Made by a program: the position numbers and the translations under genes
Shown here: in pieces, positions 35,558 to 43,979 of the stretch
How positions within the stretch are numbered: position 1 is the stretch's first letter
Layout: each line of letters starts with the position of its first letter
DNA from: Algoriphagus terrigena DSM 22685
GTDB lineage: Bacteria > Bacteroidota > Bacteroidia > Cytophagales > Cyclobacteriaceae
Direction: 5' to 3'
Assembly (NCBI RefSeq): GCF_000429445.1
Contig: NZ_AUBW01000004.1
Span: 186,001 to 250,000, forward strand
Length of the DNA stretch: 64,000 nt
The notes under the pieces: model-generated
Seen by the model: the letters and a program-made list of their open reading frames with translations, nothing else
The model's database searches: none
What the model was told of the DNA's origin: nothing

Positions 35558-36298
35558 ATGAAATCAATTCTTAAGACCATTGCGCTGATTCTGATTACCA
35601 CAGGACTTAGAGCCCAAAATATCGTGGGTGAGGTAGAATACCGTTACAAAATTTTCTATGACAAAATCTATTCAAGCTTGCCCCACCTTACCCAGCAGGA
35701 AAAGGATAGGATCCTTCTTTCTTGGGGTAATCCTGAAGGCTACAGTACCCGGATGAAACTCCAGTTTTGGCCAGAAAAAAGTCTCTACACCTACGGCGCC
35801 CCCTACGAGGTGCGCAGCTATTCTTGGCAAGTAGAAGACTATTTCATCGAAAACAATCTAGAAGAGCAAACCTATCTGAAGTACATGGATCAAATGGGCA
35901 AAACTTACATAGTCCGTGATAGCCTAGCCGCTCCAAAATGGCGGGTAATGAACGAAATACGGGACATTCTCGGACACATGTGCATGAAAGCCGTGAGTGA
36001 AGACAGCATAAAAGGACAAAAGATCACGGCTTGGTTTGCCTCAGATATACCGGTTCCCGTCGGCCCCGAAGAGCAATTCGGCCTACCGGGTTTGATTTTA
36101 GCCTATGACATCAACGACGGAATGTTGGTCGTCGAAGCCGAGAAAATCACATTTGGCGAACCGGCAGAAATCATCGCCCTGCCAAAAAAACTGAAAGGAA
36201 GGGAAGTATCGGGCACTGAATATCAGGATCTGGTCCAAGATTTTATCCAGACCTCCATCGAAAGCAAGCGAGCTTGGGTGTGGGGTTTAAGATATTGA
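35558..36298 (+). CDS. GLPGLI family secreted protein
   Basis: 246 residues. A signal peptide (MKSILKTIALILITTGLRAQ) precedes a mature domain containing the eponymous motif in EQFGLPGLILAYD (about 172-184) and the conserved CMKAVSED segment before it. The family is restricted to Bacteroidota and is typically encoded next to outer-membrane beta-barrel receptors, as here (28-base gap). Biochemical function is unknown; a role with the neighbouring receptor is inferred from pairing only. Confidence 0.88.
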   Translation: MKSILKTIALILITTGLRAQNIVGEVEYRYKIFYDKIYSSLPHLTQQEKDRILLSWGNPEGYSTRMKLQFWPEKSLYTYGAPYEVRSYSWQVEDYFIENNLEEQTYLKYMDQMGKTYIVRDSLAAPKWRVMNEIRDILGHMCMKAVSEDSIKGQKITAWFASDIPVPVGPEEQFGLPGLILAYDINDGMLVVEAEKITFGEPAEIIALPKKLKGREVSGTEYQDLVQDFIQTSIESKRAWVWGLRY

Positions 36299-36330
36299 GG
36301 AGGTTGTAGAGAGTACAAAGGTCGAAAATA

Positions 36331-36403
36331 AGAAGGTTGGAAAATTGCCAGGAAATGTACCATCCCCATAAAATTGTAAAATTAAAAGATAGCAAAATTA
36401 GAA
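36331..36403. repeat. A-rich repeat tracts after the GLPGLI gene
   Basis: Two tracts (36331-36350 and 36368-36403) built of GGAAAATTG and AAAATTGTAAAATTAAAA-like units, of the same character as those at 7260, 10604 and 16433. Confidence 0.45.
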
Positions 36404-36405
36404 GA

Positions 36406-36594
36406 ATGCCTTACACGTTCACCTATCCAAAAAGAGAAATCCTTTTGGAAATAGACGGTAAGAATAAAACTCAAAATCAGGTAATACTCCATGAAAAACA
36501 TCTTGTCTTTTCAGATGACTTAGAATTTGTTGGCGAAAGCAAATCCCGATTTACCTACCTAGAGTTCTATAATGAAAAAAGCTATCTCCAGTAG
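36406..36594 (+). CDS. Small open frame of unknown function
   Basis: 62 codons from MPYTFTYPKREILLEIDGKN. No signal peptide, membrane segment or recognised domain. A longer version from 36337 would translate the A-rich repeat tract and is rejected. Alternating hydrophobic and charged residues are compatible with a small beta protein or a gene remnant. Low confidence that it is expressed. Confidence 0.3.
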   Translation: MPYTFTYPKREILLEIDGKNKTQNQVILHEKHLVFSDDLEFVGESKSRFTYLEFYNEKSYLQ

Positions 36595-36617
36595 CCATCG
36601 AATAAAGGAAAGTAACT

Positions 36618-36705
36618 CGTATAAGTTCAAAATTAAACATGTACAATTTCAAAATAGAATCTGTACAATTTCAAAGTAAAGTTTGTGCAATTTCAAAATA
36701 ACCCG
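36618..36705 (+). repeat. Four tandem 22-bp repeats upstream of the ATPase gene
   Basis: Units begin at 36618, 36640, 36662 and 36684. The last three begin TGTACAATTTCAAAAT, TGTACAATTTCAAAGT and TGTGCAATTTCAAAAT; the first is more diverged (CGTATAAGTTCAAAAT). The period is exactly 22 bases, about two helical turns, and the array ends 14 bases before the ATG at 36720. The position suits an operator array or repeated promoter-like elements. Confidence 0.85.
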
Positions 36706-36719
36706 TTCCTTTGTAGCAG

Positions 36720-37886
36720 ATGAATGTAATTAATAGACACATTTACAAGGCTATAAGGGAATACCAAACCAAATACCCCATTCTTGCACTGACAGGCCCG
36801 AGACAGTCAGGAAAAACGACTTTGCTGAAGTCACTTTTTCCTGACTATCGCTATGTCAGTCTGGAAAATCCTGATGCCCGTGATTTTGCTTTAAAAGACC
36901 CAAATGGATTTTTGTCGGAATATGACGACCAAATGATCTTTGATGAAGTCCAACAGGCCCCGGCACTGTTTTCCTACCTGCAAACATTGGTGGACAGCCG
37001 ACCTGATCGGATGGGTGGGTTTATTCTTTCCGGCTCCCAAAACTTCCACTTGATGGAGCGAATCACGCAAAGTCTTGCAGGAAGAGTCGCTCTGTTCAAG
37101 TTGCTTCCATTGGACGTTCAGGAGCTGAGGGATGCTGGTTTGCTTGCTCAAGATCCCTTTGAGCAATTGCTTCATGGATTCTATCCCGCGCTCTATGACC
37201 GAAAGATCTCTCCCGGAGTGTTCTATTCCAACTATGTCCAGACCTATGTGAATCGGGATGTCACCGAACTCATCACTGTGAAGGATTTGAGGCAGTTTCA
37301 AAACTTCCTGAATCTCTGTGCGGCCCGTGCGGGCCAGCTTCTGAACCTGAGTGCTTTGGCCAACGAAGCAGGAATCAGTCAGCCAACTGCCAAATCTTGG
37401 CTTTCTGCTTTGGAGTCCAGCTACATTACCTTCCAACTTTATCCCTATCATAAAAACTTCAGCAAGCGGGTGGTCAAAACCCCCAAGCTCTACTTCTACG
37501 ATACCGGACTATTGGCTTTTCTGCTAAAAATCAAAAATCGGGAAACCCTGCTGACCCATCCGGTGAAAGGTGCTTTGTTTGAAAACATGATTGTAGCCGA
37601 ATTTCACAAACAAATGCATCACACCTACCAAAATCAAAGTCCATGGTTTTGGAGGGACAATCATGGAGATGAAGTGGACTTACTGTTGGATCAGGGATTG
37701 ACCTTGGACATCTTCGAAATCAAAGCCAGCGAAACAATTCTTACAGAGAACTTCAAGGGCTTGGCGAAATTTGAGCAAATCTCCGACATTTCACTGACTG
37801 CTAAAGGCTTGATCTATGCCGGTGACCACAATCAAAACCGATCGTACGGACAAGTGATTTCATGGCGGGATTTCCCAAAATTTTAA
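36720..37886 (+). CDS. AAA-type ATPase with DUF4143 domain
   Basis: 388 residues. The N-terminal AAA_14 domain has Walker A GPRQSGKTT (26-34) and Walker B MIFDEVQQAP, with a sensor-like GFILSGSQN. The C-terminal DUF4143 region (about 200-345) includes LLNLSALANEAGISQPTAKSWLSALE, a winged-helix-like stretch, and DEVDLLLDQG near the end, reminiscent of a nuclease-fold motif. Such ATPases are widespread accessory genes with unclear roles. The gene follows the four 22-bp repeats and has no operon partner. Confidence 0.87.
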   Translation: MNVINRHIYKAIREYQTKYPILALTGPRQSGKTTLLKSLFPDYRYVSLENPDARDFALKDPNGFLSEYDDQMIFDEVQQAPALFSYLQTLVDSRPDRMGGFILSGSQNFHLMERITQSLAGRVALFKLLPLDVQELRDAGLLAQDPFEQLLHGFYPALYDRKISPGVFYSNYVQTYVNRDVTELITVKDLRQFQNFLNLCAARAGQLLNLSALANEAGISQPTAKSWLSALESSYITFQLYPYHKNFSKRVVKTPKLYFYDTGLLAFLLKIKNRETLLTHPVKGALFENMIVAEFHKQMHHTYQNQSPWFWRDNHGDEVDLLLDQGLTLDIFEIKASETILTENFKGLAKFEQISDISLTAKGLIYAGDHNQNRSYGQVISWRDFPKF

Positions 37887-38016
37887 GTTTCACTCACTGG
37901 CTTAAGTGATTAGCGAAACTTCCCAAAAAGGAACTGCAAATTCTCCGACAATTACCCCCGCTCCCTTGGCGGCTTTCACGGATTAGCCCTAATTTGAAGC
38001 CCCATTCCCCAAAGCT

Positions 38017-41000
38017 ATGTATATCGTTTTTGATACCGAGACCACCGGACTCCCCCGGGACTACAATGCCCCTATGTCCGATGTGGACAATTGGCCGCGC
38101 TTAGTCCAGCTCGCTTGGCAGCTGCACGATGCCAAAGGCAGGCTCCTCTCCAATCATAGTTACATCATTCGGCCCGAAGGATTCACTATTCCCTACAACG
38201 CCGAAAAAGTCCACGGAATTTCCACCAAACGGGCTTTGGCCGAAGGCCATGAGCTAAAAGAGATCCTCCAGATCTTTCGCGAGGATACCGCTCAGGCCAA
38301 GTTCCTGGTCGGTCACAACATCGGATTTGACATCAATGTGGTCGGGTCGGAGTTTATCCGCGCCGAGTTGGTCATGCCTTTTTCTGATAAAAAAGAACTG
38401 GACACCAAAGACATTTCCACAGAATTCTGCGCGCTTCCGGGGGGAAAAGGCGGCAAATTCAAATGGCCAACCTTGACCGAACTGCACCAAAAGTTGTTTG
38501 GAAAAGGCTTTGGCGACGCACACGATGCAGCCTATGACGTCGATGCCACGGCGCGATGCTTTTTTGGGCTGATTACGCAGGGAGTGCAAAAGCCCGAAGG
38601 GGGAATTCTGCTAGAAGAAGTTATCTACGAAGCCCCCAAATTGGCTGAAGCGAACTTTGCGCAAGCAAAAGATGACACCAAGGCTGCCGCCAAAGACATC
38701 CTGAAGAAGGCCGGAAAGGCCGACATCTCGGATCTGGCGGACTTACCGTTTACGCACCTGCATGTCCACACCCAGTTCTCGGTCCTTCAGGCGACTTCTG
38801 AGATTCCGGCGCTGATCGCCCGAGCCAAATCCCTGGGCATGTCCGCGGTCGCAATGACCGATCACGGGAATATGATGGGGGCGTTCAACTTCGTCAAAGA
38901 AGCGATGGCCAAGGACATCAAGCCAATCCTGGGCTGTGAGTTTAACCTGTGTAGAGACCGCAAAAACAAAAGCAACAAGGACGACGGCTATCAAACAGTC
39001 CTCTTGGCCAAAAACAAAGCCGGCTATCACAACCTCGCCAAATTGGCCTCCTATGCCAATATCGAAGGCTTCTACTACGTCCCGAGAATTGACAAAGACC
39101 TTCTCTTGAAGTACAAAGGTGATCTGATCGCTACGACGGGTGGACTTTGGGGAGAAATCCCTTTTCTGATCTTGAATGTCGGAGAGACGCAGGCAGAAGA
39201 GGCTTTTGTCTGGTGGAAAACCCAATTCGGCGACGATTTTTATGTCGAACTTTCACGCCATGGAGTCCCTGAGGAAGAAAAGGTGAACGAAGTGCTGTTA
39301 GATTTTGCCCGAAAATATGGTGTCAACTATTTCGCAGCCAACAACTCCTACTACACCGAAAAGAGCGACGCGCAGGCACATGATGTCCTACTCTGCGTCA
39401 AAGACGGCGAACTCTTCGACAAACCAAAGAAATACATCGGCAAGCGTGGCAGGGAGTTCCGGTACGGCTTCCCCAACGATGAATTTTACATAAAAAGTCC
39501 TGAAGAGATGAAAAAGCTCTTCGCGGATTTGCCTGAGGCAATCGCTTGTACACAGGAGATCGCAGACAAGATCGAAGGCTACAAGCTCGCCCGAGAGGTG
39601 TTGCTTCCCAAGTTTGGCATCCCGGCTGAGTTCATTCACGAAGAGGATGCTACCGACGGAGGCAAGCGCGGTGAAAATGCCTATCTAAGGCATTTAACCT
39701 ATGAAGGGGCAAAAAGGCGCTATCCGGAGATCACCCCGGAGATCCAGGAGCGGTTGGATTTTGAGCTGGCAACCATCCAGAACACCGGCTATCCGGGTTA
39801 CTTTTTGATCGTACAGGATTTCATCGTGGAGGCCAGGAAGATGGGAGTTTCCGTCGGGCCCGGCCGTGGATCGGCTGCGGGATCGGCAGTTGCTTACTGT
39901 ACCGGCATCACCAACATTGACCCGATCGAATACAAGTTGCTATTCGAACGTTTCCTGAATCCGGATCGGGTTTCACTTCCCGATATTGATATTGACTTTG
40001 ACGATGAAGGGAGAGGAAGTGTGATCGACTATGTGATCAAAAAATACGGCTCCAACCAAGTCGCCCAGATCATTACCTACGGTACCATGGCGGCCAAGTC
40101 AGCAATCAGAGACACCGCAAGGGTGTTGAATCTGCCCCTCGCCGAAGCAGGCAGACTGGCCAATCTCGTACCCGACATCAAGCTCAAGTCGCTCTTTAGC
40201 CTTCAGGGAAACCGAGCTGCCGTGGCGGATAAACTCAAAGATCAAGCGGACATGATCGCCAAAGCAGATGAGCTCATCCGTATCTCAAAGGGAAACGACG
40301 AATCTGCCAAGACGATCAATCAAGCGGCAATGCTCGAAGGATCGGTACGAAACCTCGGGATTCACGCGTGCGGCGTGATCATCACACCGGACGACATCAC
40401 CAATTTTGTCCCGGTCGCTTTGGCCAAGGATTCGGAGATGGTTTGTACCCAATTTGACAACTCGGTCGTGGAATCAGCCGGATTGTTGAAGATGGACTTT
40501 CTCGGGCTGAAGACGCTCACGCTGATCAAAGACGCCATCAAGATCGTTAAGGAACGACACGGAATCCAGCTGGATGCAGATGTATTTCCGATCGACGATA
40601 CCTTAACCTACGAGCTTTTCCAGCGGGGCGAGACAGTCGGCATCTTCCAATACGAAAGTCCCGGCATGCAGAAATACATGCGTGAACTCAAGCCGACGGT
40701 TTTCGCGGATTTGATTGCCATGAACGCCTTGTACCGACCGGGACCGATCGCCTACATCCCCTCTTTCGTCAAAAGAAAACACGGAACCGAGCCGATCACC
40801 TACGATCTGGAGGACATGAAGGAATACCTGGAGGAAACCTACGGTATCACCGTTTACCAGGAACAGGTCATGCTTTTGTCCCAAAAACTGGCAGGATTCA
40901 CCAAAGGTGAAGCTGACGTTTTGCGTAAGGCGATGGGTAAAAAACAAAAGGACGTGTTGGACAAGATGAAGCCAAAGTTTGTCCAGCAAGCCTCTGCCAA

Positions 41001-42309
41001 AGGCCACGATGCCAAAAGGCTGGAGAAAATCTGGACCGACTGGGAGGCTTTTGCATCCTACGCGTTCAACAAATCGCACTCGACTTGCTACGCTTGGATC
41101 GCCTATCAGACAGCGTACCTCAAAGCGCATTACCCAGCGGAATACATGGCCTCCGTACTCAGCAATAACATGAATGACATCACGCAGGTGACCTTTTTCA
41201 TGGAAGAATGCAAGCGGATGGGCATCAAAGTCGCAGGTCCGGATGTGAATGAATCCAGAGGGGGGTTTACGGTAAACAAGGTTGGAGAAATTCGCTTTGG
41301 CATGGCCGCTATCAAGGGCGCGGGATCAGCCGCGGTGGAGGAAATCATCAAAGAGCGGGAGCTCAAAGGCCCGTACAAAAATATCTTCGACTTTGCCAAA
41401 AGGGTCAATTCGAGAGCTTTGAACAAGAAAACCATGGAAGCCCTCGCGATGGCCGGAGCATTTGATTGCTTCAAAGAACATCACCGAAGACAATACCTGG
41501 AGGCGCCGGACAACGACCTTTCGCTCATCGAAAAGGCGACCAAATACGCGCAAAAAGTTCAACAAGAGGAAGACAGCGCACAAGTGAGTTTATTTGGCGG
41601 AGGCAGCGGCAACATGGATATCCCACTTCCGTCTGTACCGCCGATGGAGCCCTTTTCACAAATCCAGCAGCTGAATATCGAAAAGGAAGTAGTCGGACTA
41701 TTCATCTCCGGTCACCCGCTGGACCAATTCAAACTGGAGATCGACGCCTTCACCAATACTCCCTTGACCGCGTTGACAGATCTCGAAAGTCTGAAGGGGA
41801 AAAATGAGCTCAAGCTGGCGGGTTCAGTAAGTACCTTCGCGCACCGAACCACCAAAAACGGCAAGCCCTTTGGCACCCTGACTTTGGAGGATTACCACGG
41901 TTCTTTCACATTCTTCCTCTTTGGGGACGATTATGTGCGGTTCAAAGAGTACTTCATGAGCGGTTGGTTCATCTTTCTGACCGGCCAAGTTGCTCAAAAA
42001 AAATGGGGCGGCGACAACGAAGTAGAATTCAAGATCAACAGCATGATGCTGCTGAGCGAGGTGCGGGGCAAGATGATCAAAGGACTGCGGGTGAATATCG
42101 ATCTGGACAACCTCACGCTGGATCTGATGGAAAAGCTTGAAACGATCACCTCCAAATATAAGGGCGACGCCAAGCTCTACATAGACGTCATCGACCGCAA
42201 AGAAAATATCACCCTGGAGCTTTTCTCCAAGCGATTCGCCATCGATCCGAGTGCTGACATGATCAGAGAACTCCAGGGGCTTCCTGAAGTGGTTTATAGA
42301 GTAGTTTAA
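38017..42309 (+). CDS. dnaE: DNA polymerase III alpha subunit with N-terminal exonuclease domain
   Basis: 1430 residues. Residues 1 to about 190 form a DnaQ-like 3'-5' exonuclease with DTETTGL, GHNIGFDINV and HDAAYDVDAT (DEDDh ligands). A PHP domain begins near 243 with HLHVHTQFS. The C-family polymerase core follows, with GPGRGSAAGSAVAYC (about 614) and the catalytic LPDIDIDFDDEGRG (about 653), then an OB-fold near 1266-1345. Two PHP ligand positions usually read NDxHY are NNSYY (about 443), so the PHP metal site is probably degraded while the fused exonuclease is intact. The whole replicase plus proofreader is in one chain, longer than E. coli DnaE (1160 residues). Monocistronic by context. 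Confidence 0.93.
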   Translation: MYIVFDTETTGLPRDYNAPMSDVDNWPRLVQLAWQLHDAKGRLLSNHSYIIRPEGFTIPYNAEKVHGISTKRALAEGHELKEILQIFREDTAQAKFLVGHNIGFDINVVGSEFIRAELVMPFSDKKELDTKDISTEFCALPGGKGGKFKWPTLTELHQKLFGKGFGDAHDAAYDVDATARCFFGLITQGVQKPEGGILLEEVIYEAPKLAEANFAQAKDDTKAAAKDILKKAGKADISDLADLPFTHLHVHTQFSVLQATSEIPALIARAKSLGMSAVAMTDHGNMMGAFNFVKEAMAKDIKPILGCEFNLCRDRKNKSNKDDGYQTVLLAKNKAGYHNLAKLASYANIEGFYYVPRIDKDLLLKYKGDLIATTGGLWGEIPFLILNVGETQAEEAFVWWKTQFGDDFYVELSRHGVPEEEKVNEVLLDFARKYGVNYFAANNSYYTEKSDAQAHDVLLCVKDGELFDKPKKYIGKRGREFRYGFPNDEFYIKSPEEMKKLFADLPEAIACTQEIADKIEGYKLAREVLLPKFGIPAEFIHEEDATDGGKRGENAYLRHLTYEGAKRRYPEITPEIQERLDFELATIQNTGYPGYFLIVQDFIVEARKMGVSVGPGRGSAAGSAVAYCTGITNIDPIEYKLLFERFLNPDRVSLPDIDIDFDDEGRGSVIDYVIKKYGSNQVAQIITYGTMAAKSAIRDTARVLNLPLAEAGRLANLVPDIKLKSLFSLQGNRAAVADKLKDQADMIAKADELIRISKGNDESAKTINQAAMLEGSVRNLGIHACGVIITPDDITNFVPVALAKDSEMVCTQFDNSVVESAGLLKMDFLGLKTLTLIKDAIKIVKERHGIQLDADVFPIDDTLTYELFQRGETVGIFQYESPGMQKYMRELKPTVFADLIAMNALYRPGPIAYIPSFVKRKHGTEPITYDLEDMKEYLEETYGITVYQEQVMLLSQKLAGFTKGEADVLRKAMGKKQKDVLDKMKPKFVQQASAKGHDAKRLEKIWTDWEAFASYAFNKSHSTCYAWIAYQTAYLKAHYPAEYMASVLSNNMNDITQVTFFMEECKRMGIKVAGPDVNESRGGFTVNKVGEIRFGMAAIKGAGSAAVEEIIKERELKGPYKNIFDFAKRVNSRALNKKTMEALAMAGAFDCFKEHHRRQYLEAPDNDLSLIEKATKYAQKVQQEEDSAQVSLFGGGSGNMDIPLPSVPPMEPFSQIQQLNIEKEVVGLFISGHPLDQFKLEIDAFTNTPLTALTDLESLKGKNELKLAGSVSTFAHRTTKNGKPFGTLTLEDYHGSFTFFLFGDDYVRFKEYFMSGWFIFLTGQVAQKKWGGDNEVEFKINSMMLLSEVRGKMIKGLRVNIDLDNLTLDLMEKLETITSKYKGDAKLYIDVIDRKENITLELFSKRFAIDPSADMIRELQGLPEVVYRVV

Positions 42310-42422
42310 ACTCCTTTTCGTCTTGTATCGGAAGGCTTCAAAAACACTTTCTCCTTCAGCCGAATTAGAGCTTTGCTCTATGACTCATAGACAAAAATTT
42401 TCCGCCTGTAGGAACTTATTGG

Positions 42423-42451
42423 TTTGCAATCCACTTTTGCAGATATATTTG
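42423..42451 (+). promoter_or_regulatory. Thioredoxin gene promoter
   Basis: TTTG (42423-42426), 17 bases, then TATATTTG (42444-42451), an exact TAnnTTTG box. Expected leader of about 25 bases to the ATG at 42483. Confidence 0.55.
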
Positions 42452-42482
42452 AAAATCCGAAATCAATTAATCCAAGAATAAA

Positions 42483-42803
42483 ATGGCAAATGCAATAGAG
42501 ATTACCGACGCAAACTTTGAGGAAATTATCGCTGGAGACCAGCCGATCTTGGTTGACTTCTGGGCTGAATGGTGCGGACCATGTAAGATGATCGGACCCG
42601 TGGTCGAGCAGTTGGCATCAGAATACGCCGGCAAAGCAGTGATCGGTAAAGTGGACGTAGACGCGAATCCATCTGTCGCTCAAGCTTTCGGGATCCGTTC
42701 GATTCCTACGTTGCTCTTCTTCAAAGGTGGACAGGTCGTAGACAAACAAGTAGGCGCTGTGCCAAAGACCGTCTTGGCTCAAAAGCTAGACGCACAACTT
42801 TAA
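42483..42803 (+). CDS. trxA: Thioredoxin
   Basis: 106 residues, the canonical length. The active site is WAEWCGPCKM with the CGPC redox pair, followed by the cis-proline segment GIRSIPTLLFFKGG. It reduces disulfides in cytoplasmic proteins. It has its own promoter and a strong terminator 26 bases after the stop, so it is a single-gene unit. Confidence 0.95.
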   Translation: MANAIEITDANFEEIIAGDQPILVDFWAEWCGPCKMIGPVVEQLASEYAGKAVIGKVDVDANPSVAQAFGIRSIPTLLFFKGGQVVDKQVGAVPKTVLAQKLDAQL

Positions 42804-42828
42804 ATCTTAATTACAGCTAGATTGGAAG

Positions 42829-42856
42829 GCCGCAAAGTTCGCTTTGCGGCTTTTTT
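42829..42856 (+). terminator. Thioredoxin gene terminator
   Basis: GCCGCAAAG and CTTTGCGGC form a perfect 9-bp stem with a TTCG loop, followed by six T. It lies between trxA and mnmH and rules out the longer mnmH frame that starts inside it. Confidence 0.92.
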
Positions 42857-42920
42857 CATGCCCCTCTCCTCGTTTCCGCCCGATTCGTTAATCCAACCCC
42901 GATTTCCTATTTTCACCTCC

Positions 42921-43979
42921 ATGATGACCGAGCAACTGATTTCGCTGACTGATTTTTGGACCCTACGGGAGAATCTCCCGATCGTCGATGCCCGAAGTGA
43001 AGGAGAATTTGCCCAGAGTCATACTCCCGGAGCTATCAACCTCCCAATTCTGAACGATGCGGAACGGGTGGTGGTCGGTACACTTTACAAGGAAAAGGGA
43101 GCGGAAGCTGCGACGATCAAGGGCTTTGAATTGGTCGGGCCACGTTTTCATCAAATACAAAAGGAAGCCCTGACACTGTTTCCTGAGAAAAAAATCATCC
43201 TCTATTGCTGGCGTGGCGGAATGCGAAGCCAGATATTGTCTTGGCTTTTGGGGATGGTCGGCTTCGAAGTCTATAGACTCAAAGGCGGCTACAAAACCTA
43301 CCGGACGTTTACTTTCACAGAAGTACGAAAGGAACGAAAACTTCTTGTTCTTGGGGGAAAAACCGGAGTCGGAAAAACCATCCTGCTCAAAAAGCTCCGG
43401 GAAAAGGGAGAGCAAGTTTTGGATCTAGAATGCATCGCCAACCACAAAGGTTCGAGTTTCGGGTCGATCGGTTTGCCGCCGCAACCTACTGTGGAGCAGT
43501 TTGAAAATCTGATGGCAGAACAACTCATGCGCTTCGACCCGGCACTTCCCGTCTGGGTTGAAAATGAAAGTCGGAGGATCGGAAGGATCATTCTCCCGGA
43601 TCTCTTCTATGCGCTGATTCTGAAAAGCTATCTGATCGACATCCAAAAATCCGACGACGAGCGGGTTGTCCACATCGCCGAAGAGTACGGAAATCTTCCA
43701 TCCGAAGAGCTGATCGCTGCCGTCAACCGGCTCAAAAAGAAACTGGGGGGACTTCGTACCCAGGAAGCCATCGAGGCCATTCTAGCTGGAGATCATCAAG
43801 CGTGGATCCCAAACCTGCTGCTCTACTATGACAAAACTTATGAGTTTGACCTGGCGCGGCACGAAGAAGGCAGTACCGTAACGCTCGATCTAGGCGATAA
43901 AAGCATTGAAGACCAACTGGCACTTTTACTGAAAATCAAAAACCAACATGACACAAAATCAACCTACCAGGCTCACTGA
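42921..43979 (+). CDS. mnmH: tRNA 2-selenouridine synthase
   Basis: 352 residues. The N-terminal rhodanese domain has the active cysteine in LYCWRGGMRS (Cys96, matching Cys97 of E. coli SelU). The C-terminal half has a P-loop GGKTGVGKT (145-153). The enzyme converts 2-thiouridine at the wobble position of some tRNAs to 2-selenouridine through a geranylated intermediate, using selenophosphate. selD, which makes selenophosphate, overlaps its 3' end by 32 bases. The frame is open from 42822, but that would cross the trxA terminator. Confidence 0.93.
   Translation: MMTEQLISLTDFWTLRENLPIVDARSEGEFAQSHTPGAINLPILNDAERVVVGTLYKEKGAEAATIKGFELVGPRFHQIQKEALTLFPEKKIILYCWRGGMRSQILSWLLGMVGFEVYRLKGGYKTYRTFTFTEVRKERKLLVLGGKTGVGKTILLKKLREKGEQVLDLECIANHKGSSFGSIGLPPQPTVEQFENLMAEQLMRFDPALPVWVENESRRIGRIILPDLFYALILKSYLIDIQKSDDERVVHIAEEYGNLPSEELIAAVNRLKKKLGGLRTQEAIEAILAGDHQAWIPNLLLYYDKTYEFDLARHEEGSTVTLDLGDKSIEDQLALLLKIKNQHDTKSTYQAH

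Noticed and set aside
36618..36705. CRISPR-like array
   Set aside because: Units abut with no unique spacers and no cas gene is nearby; it is a tandem repeat.
42822..42920. Longer mnmH reading frame
   Set aside because: The frame begins inside the trxA terminator hairpin and adds residues with no rhodanese-family match.
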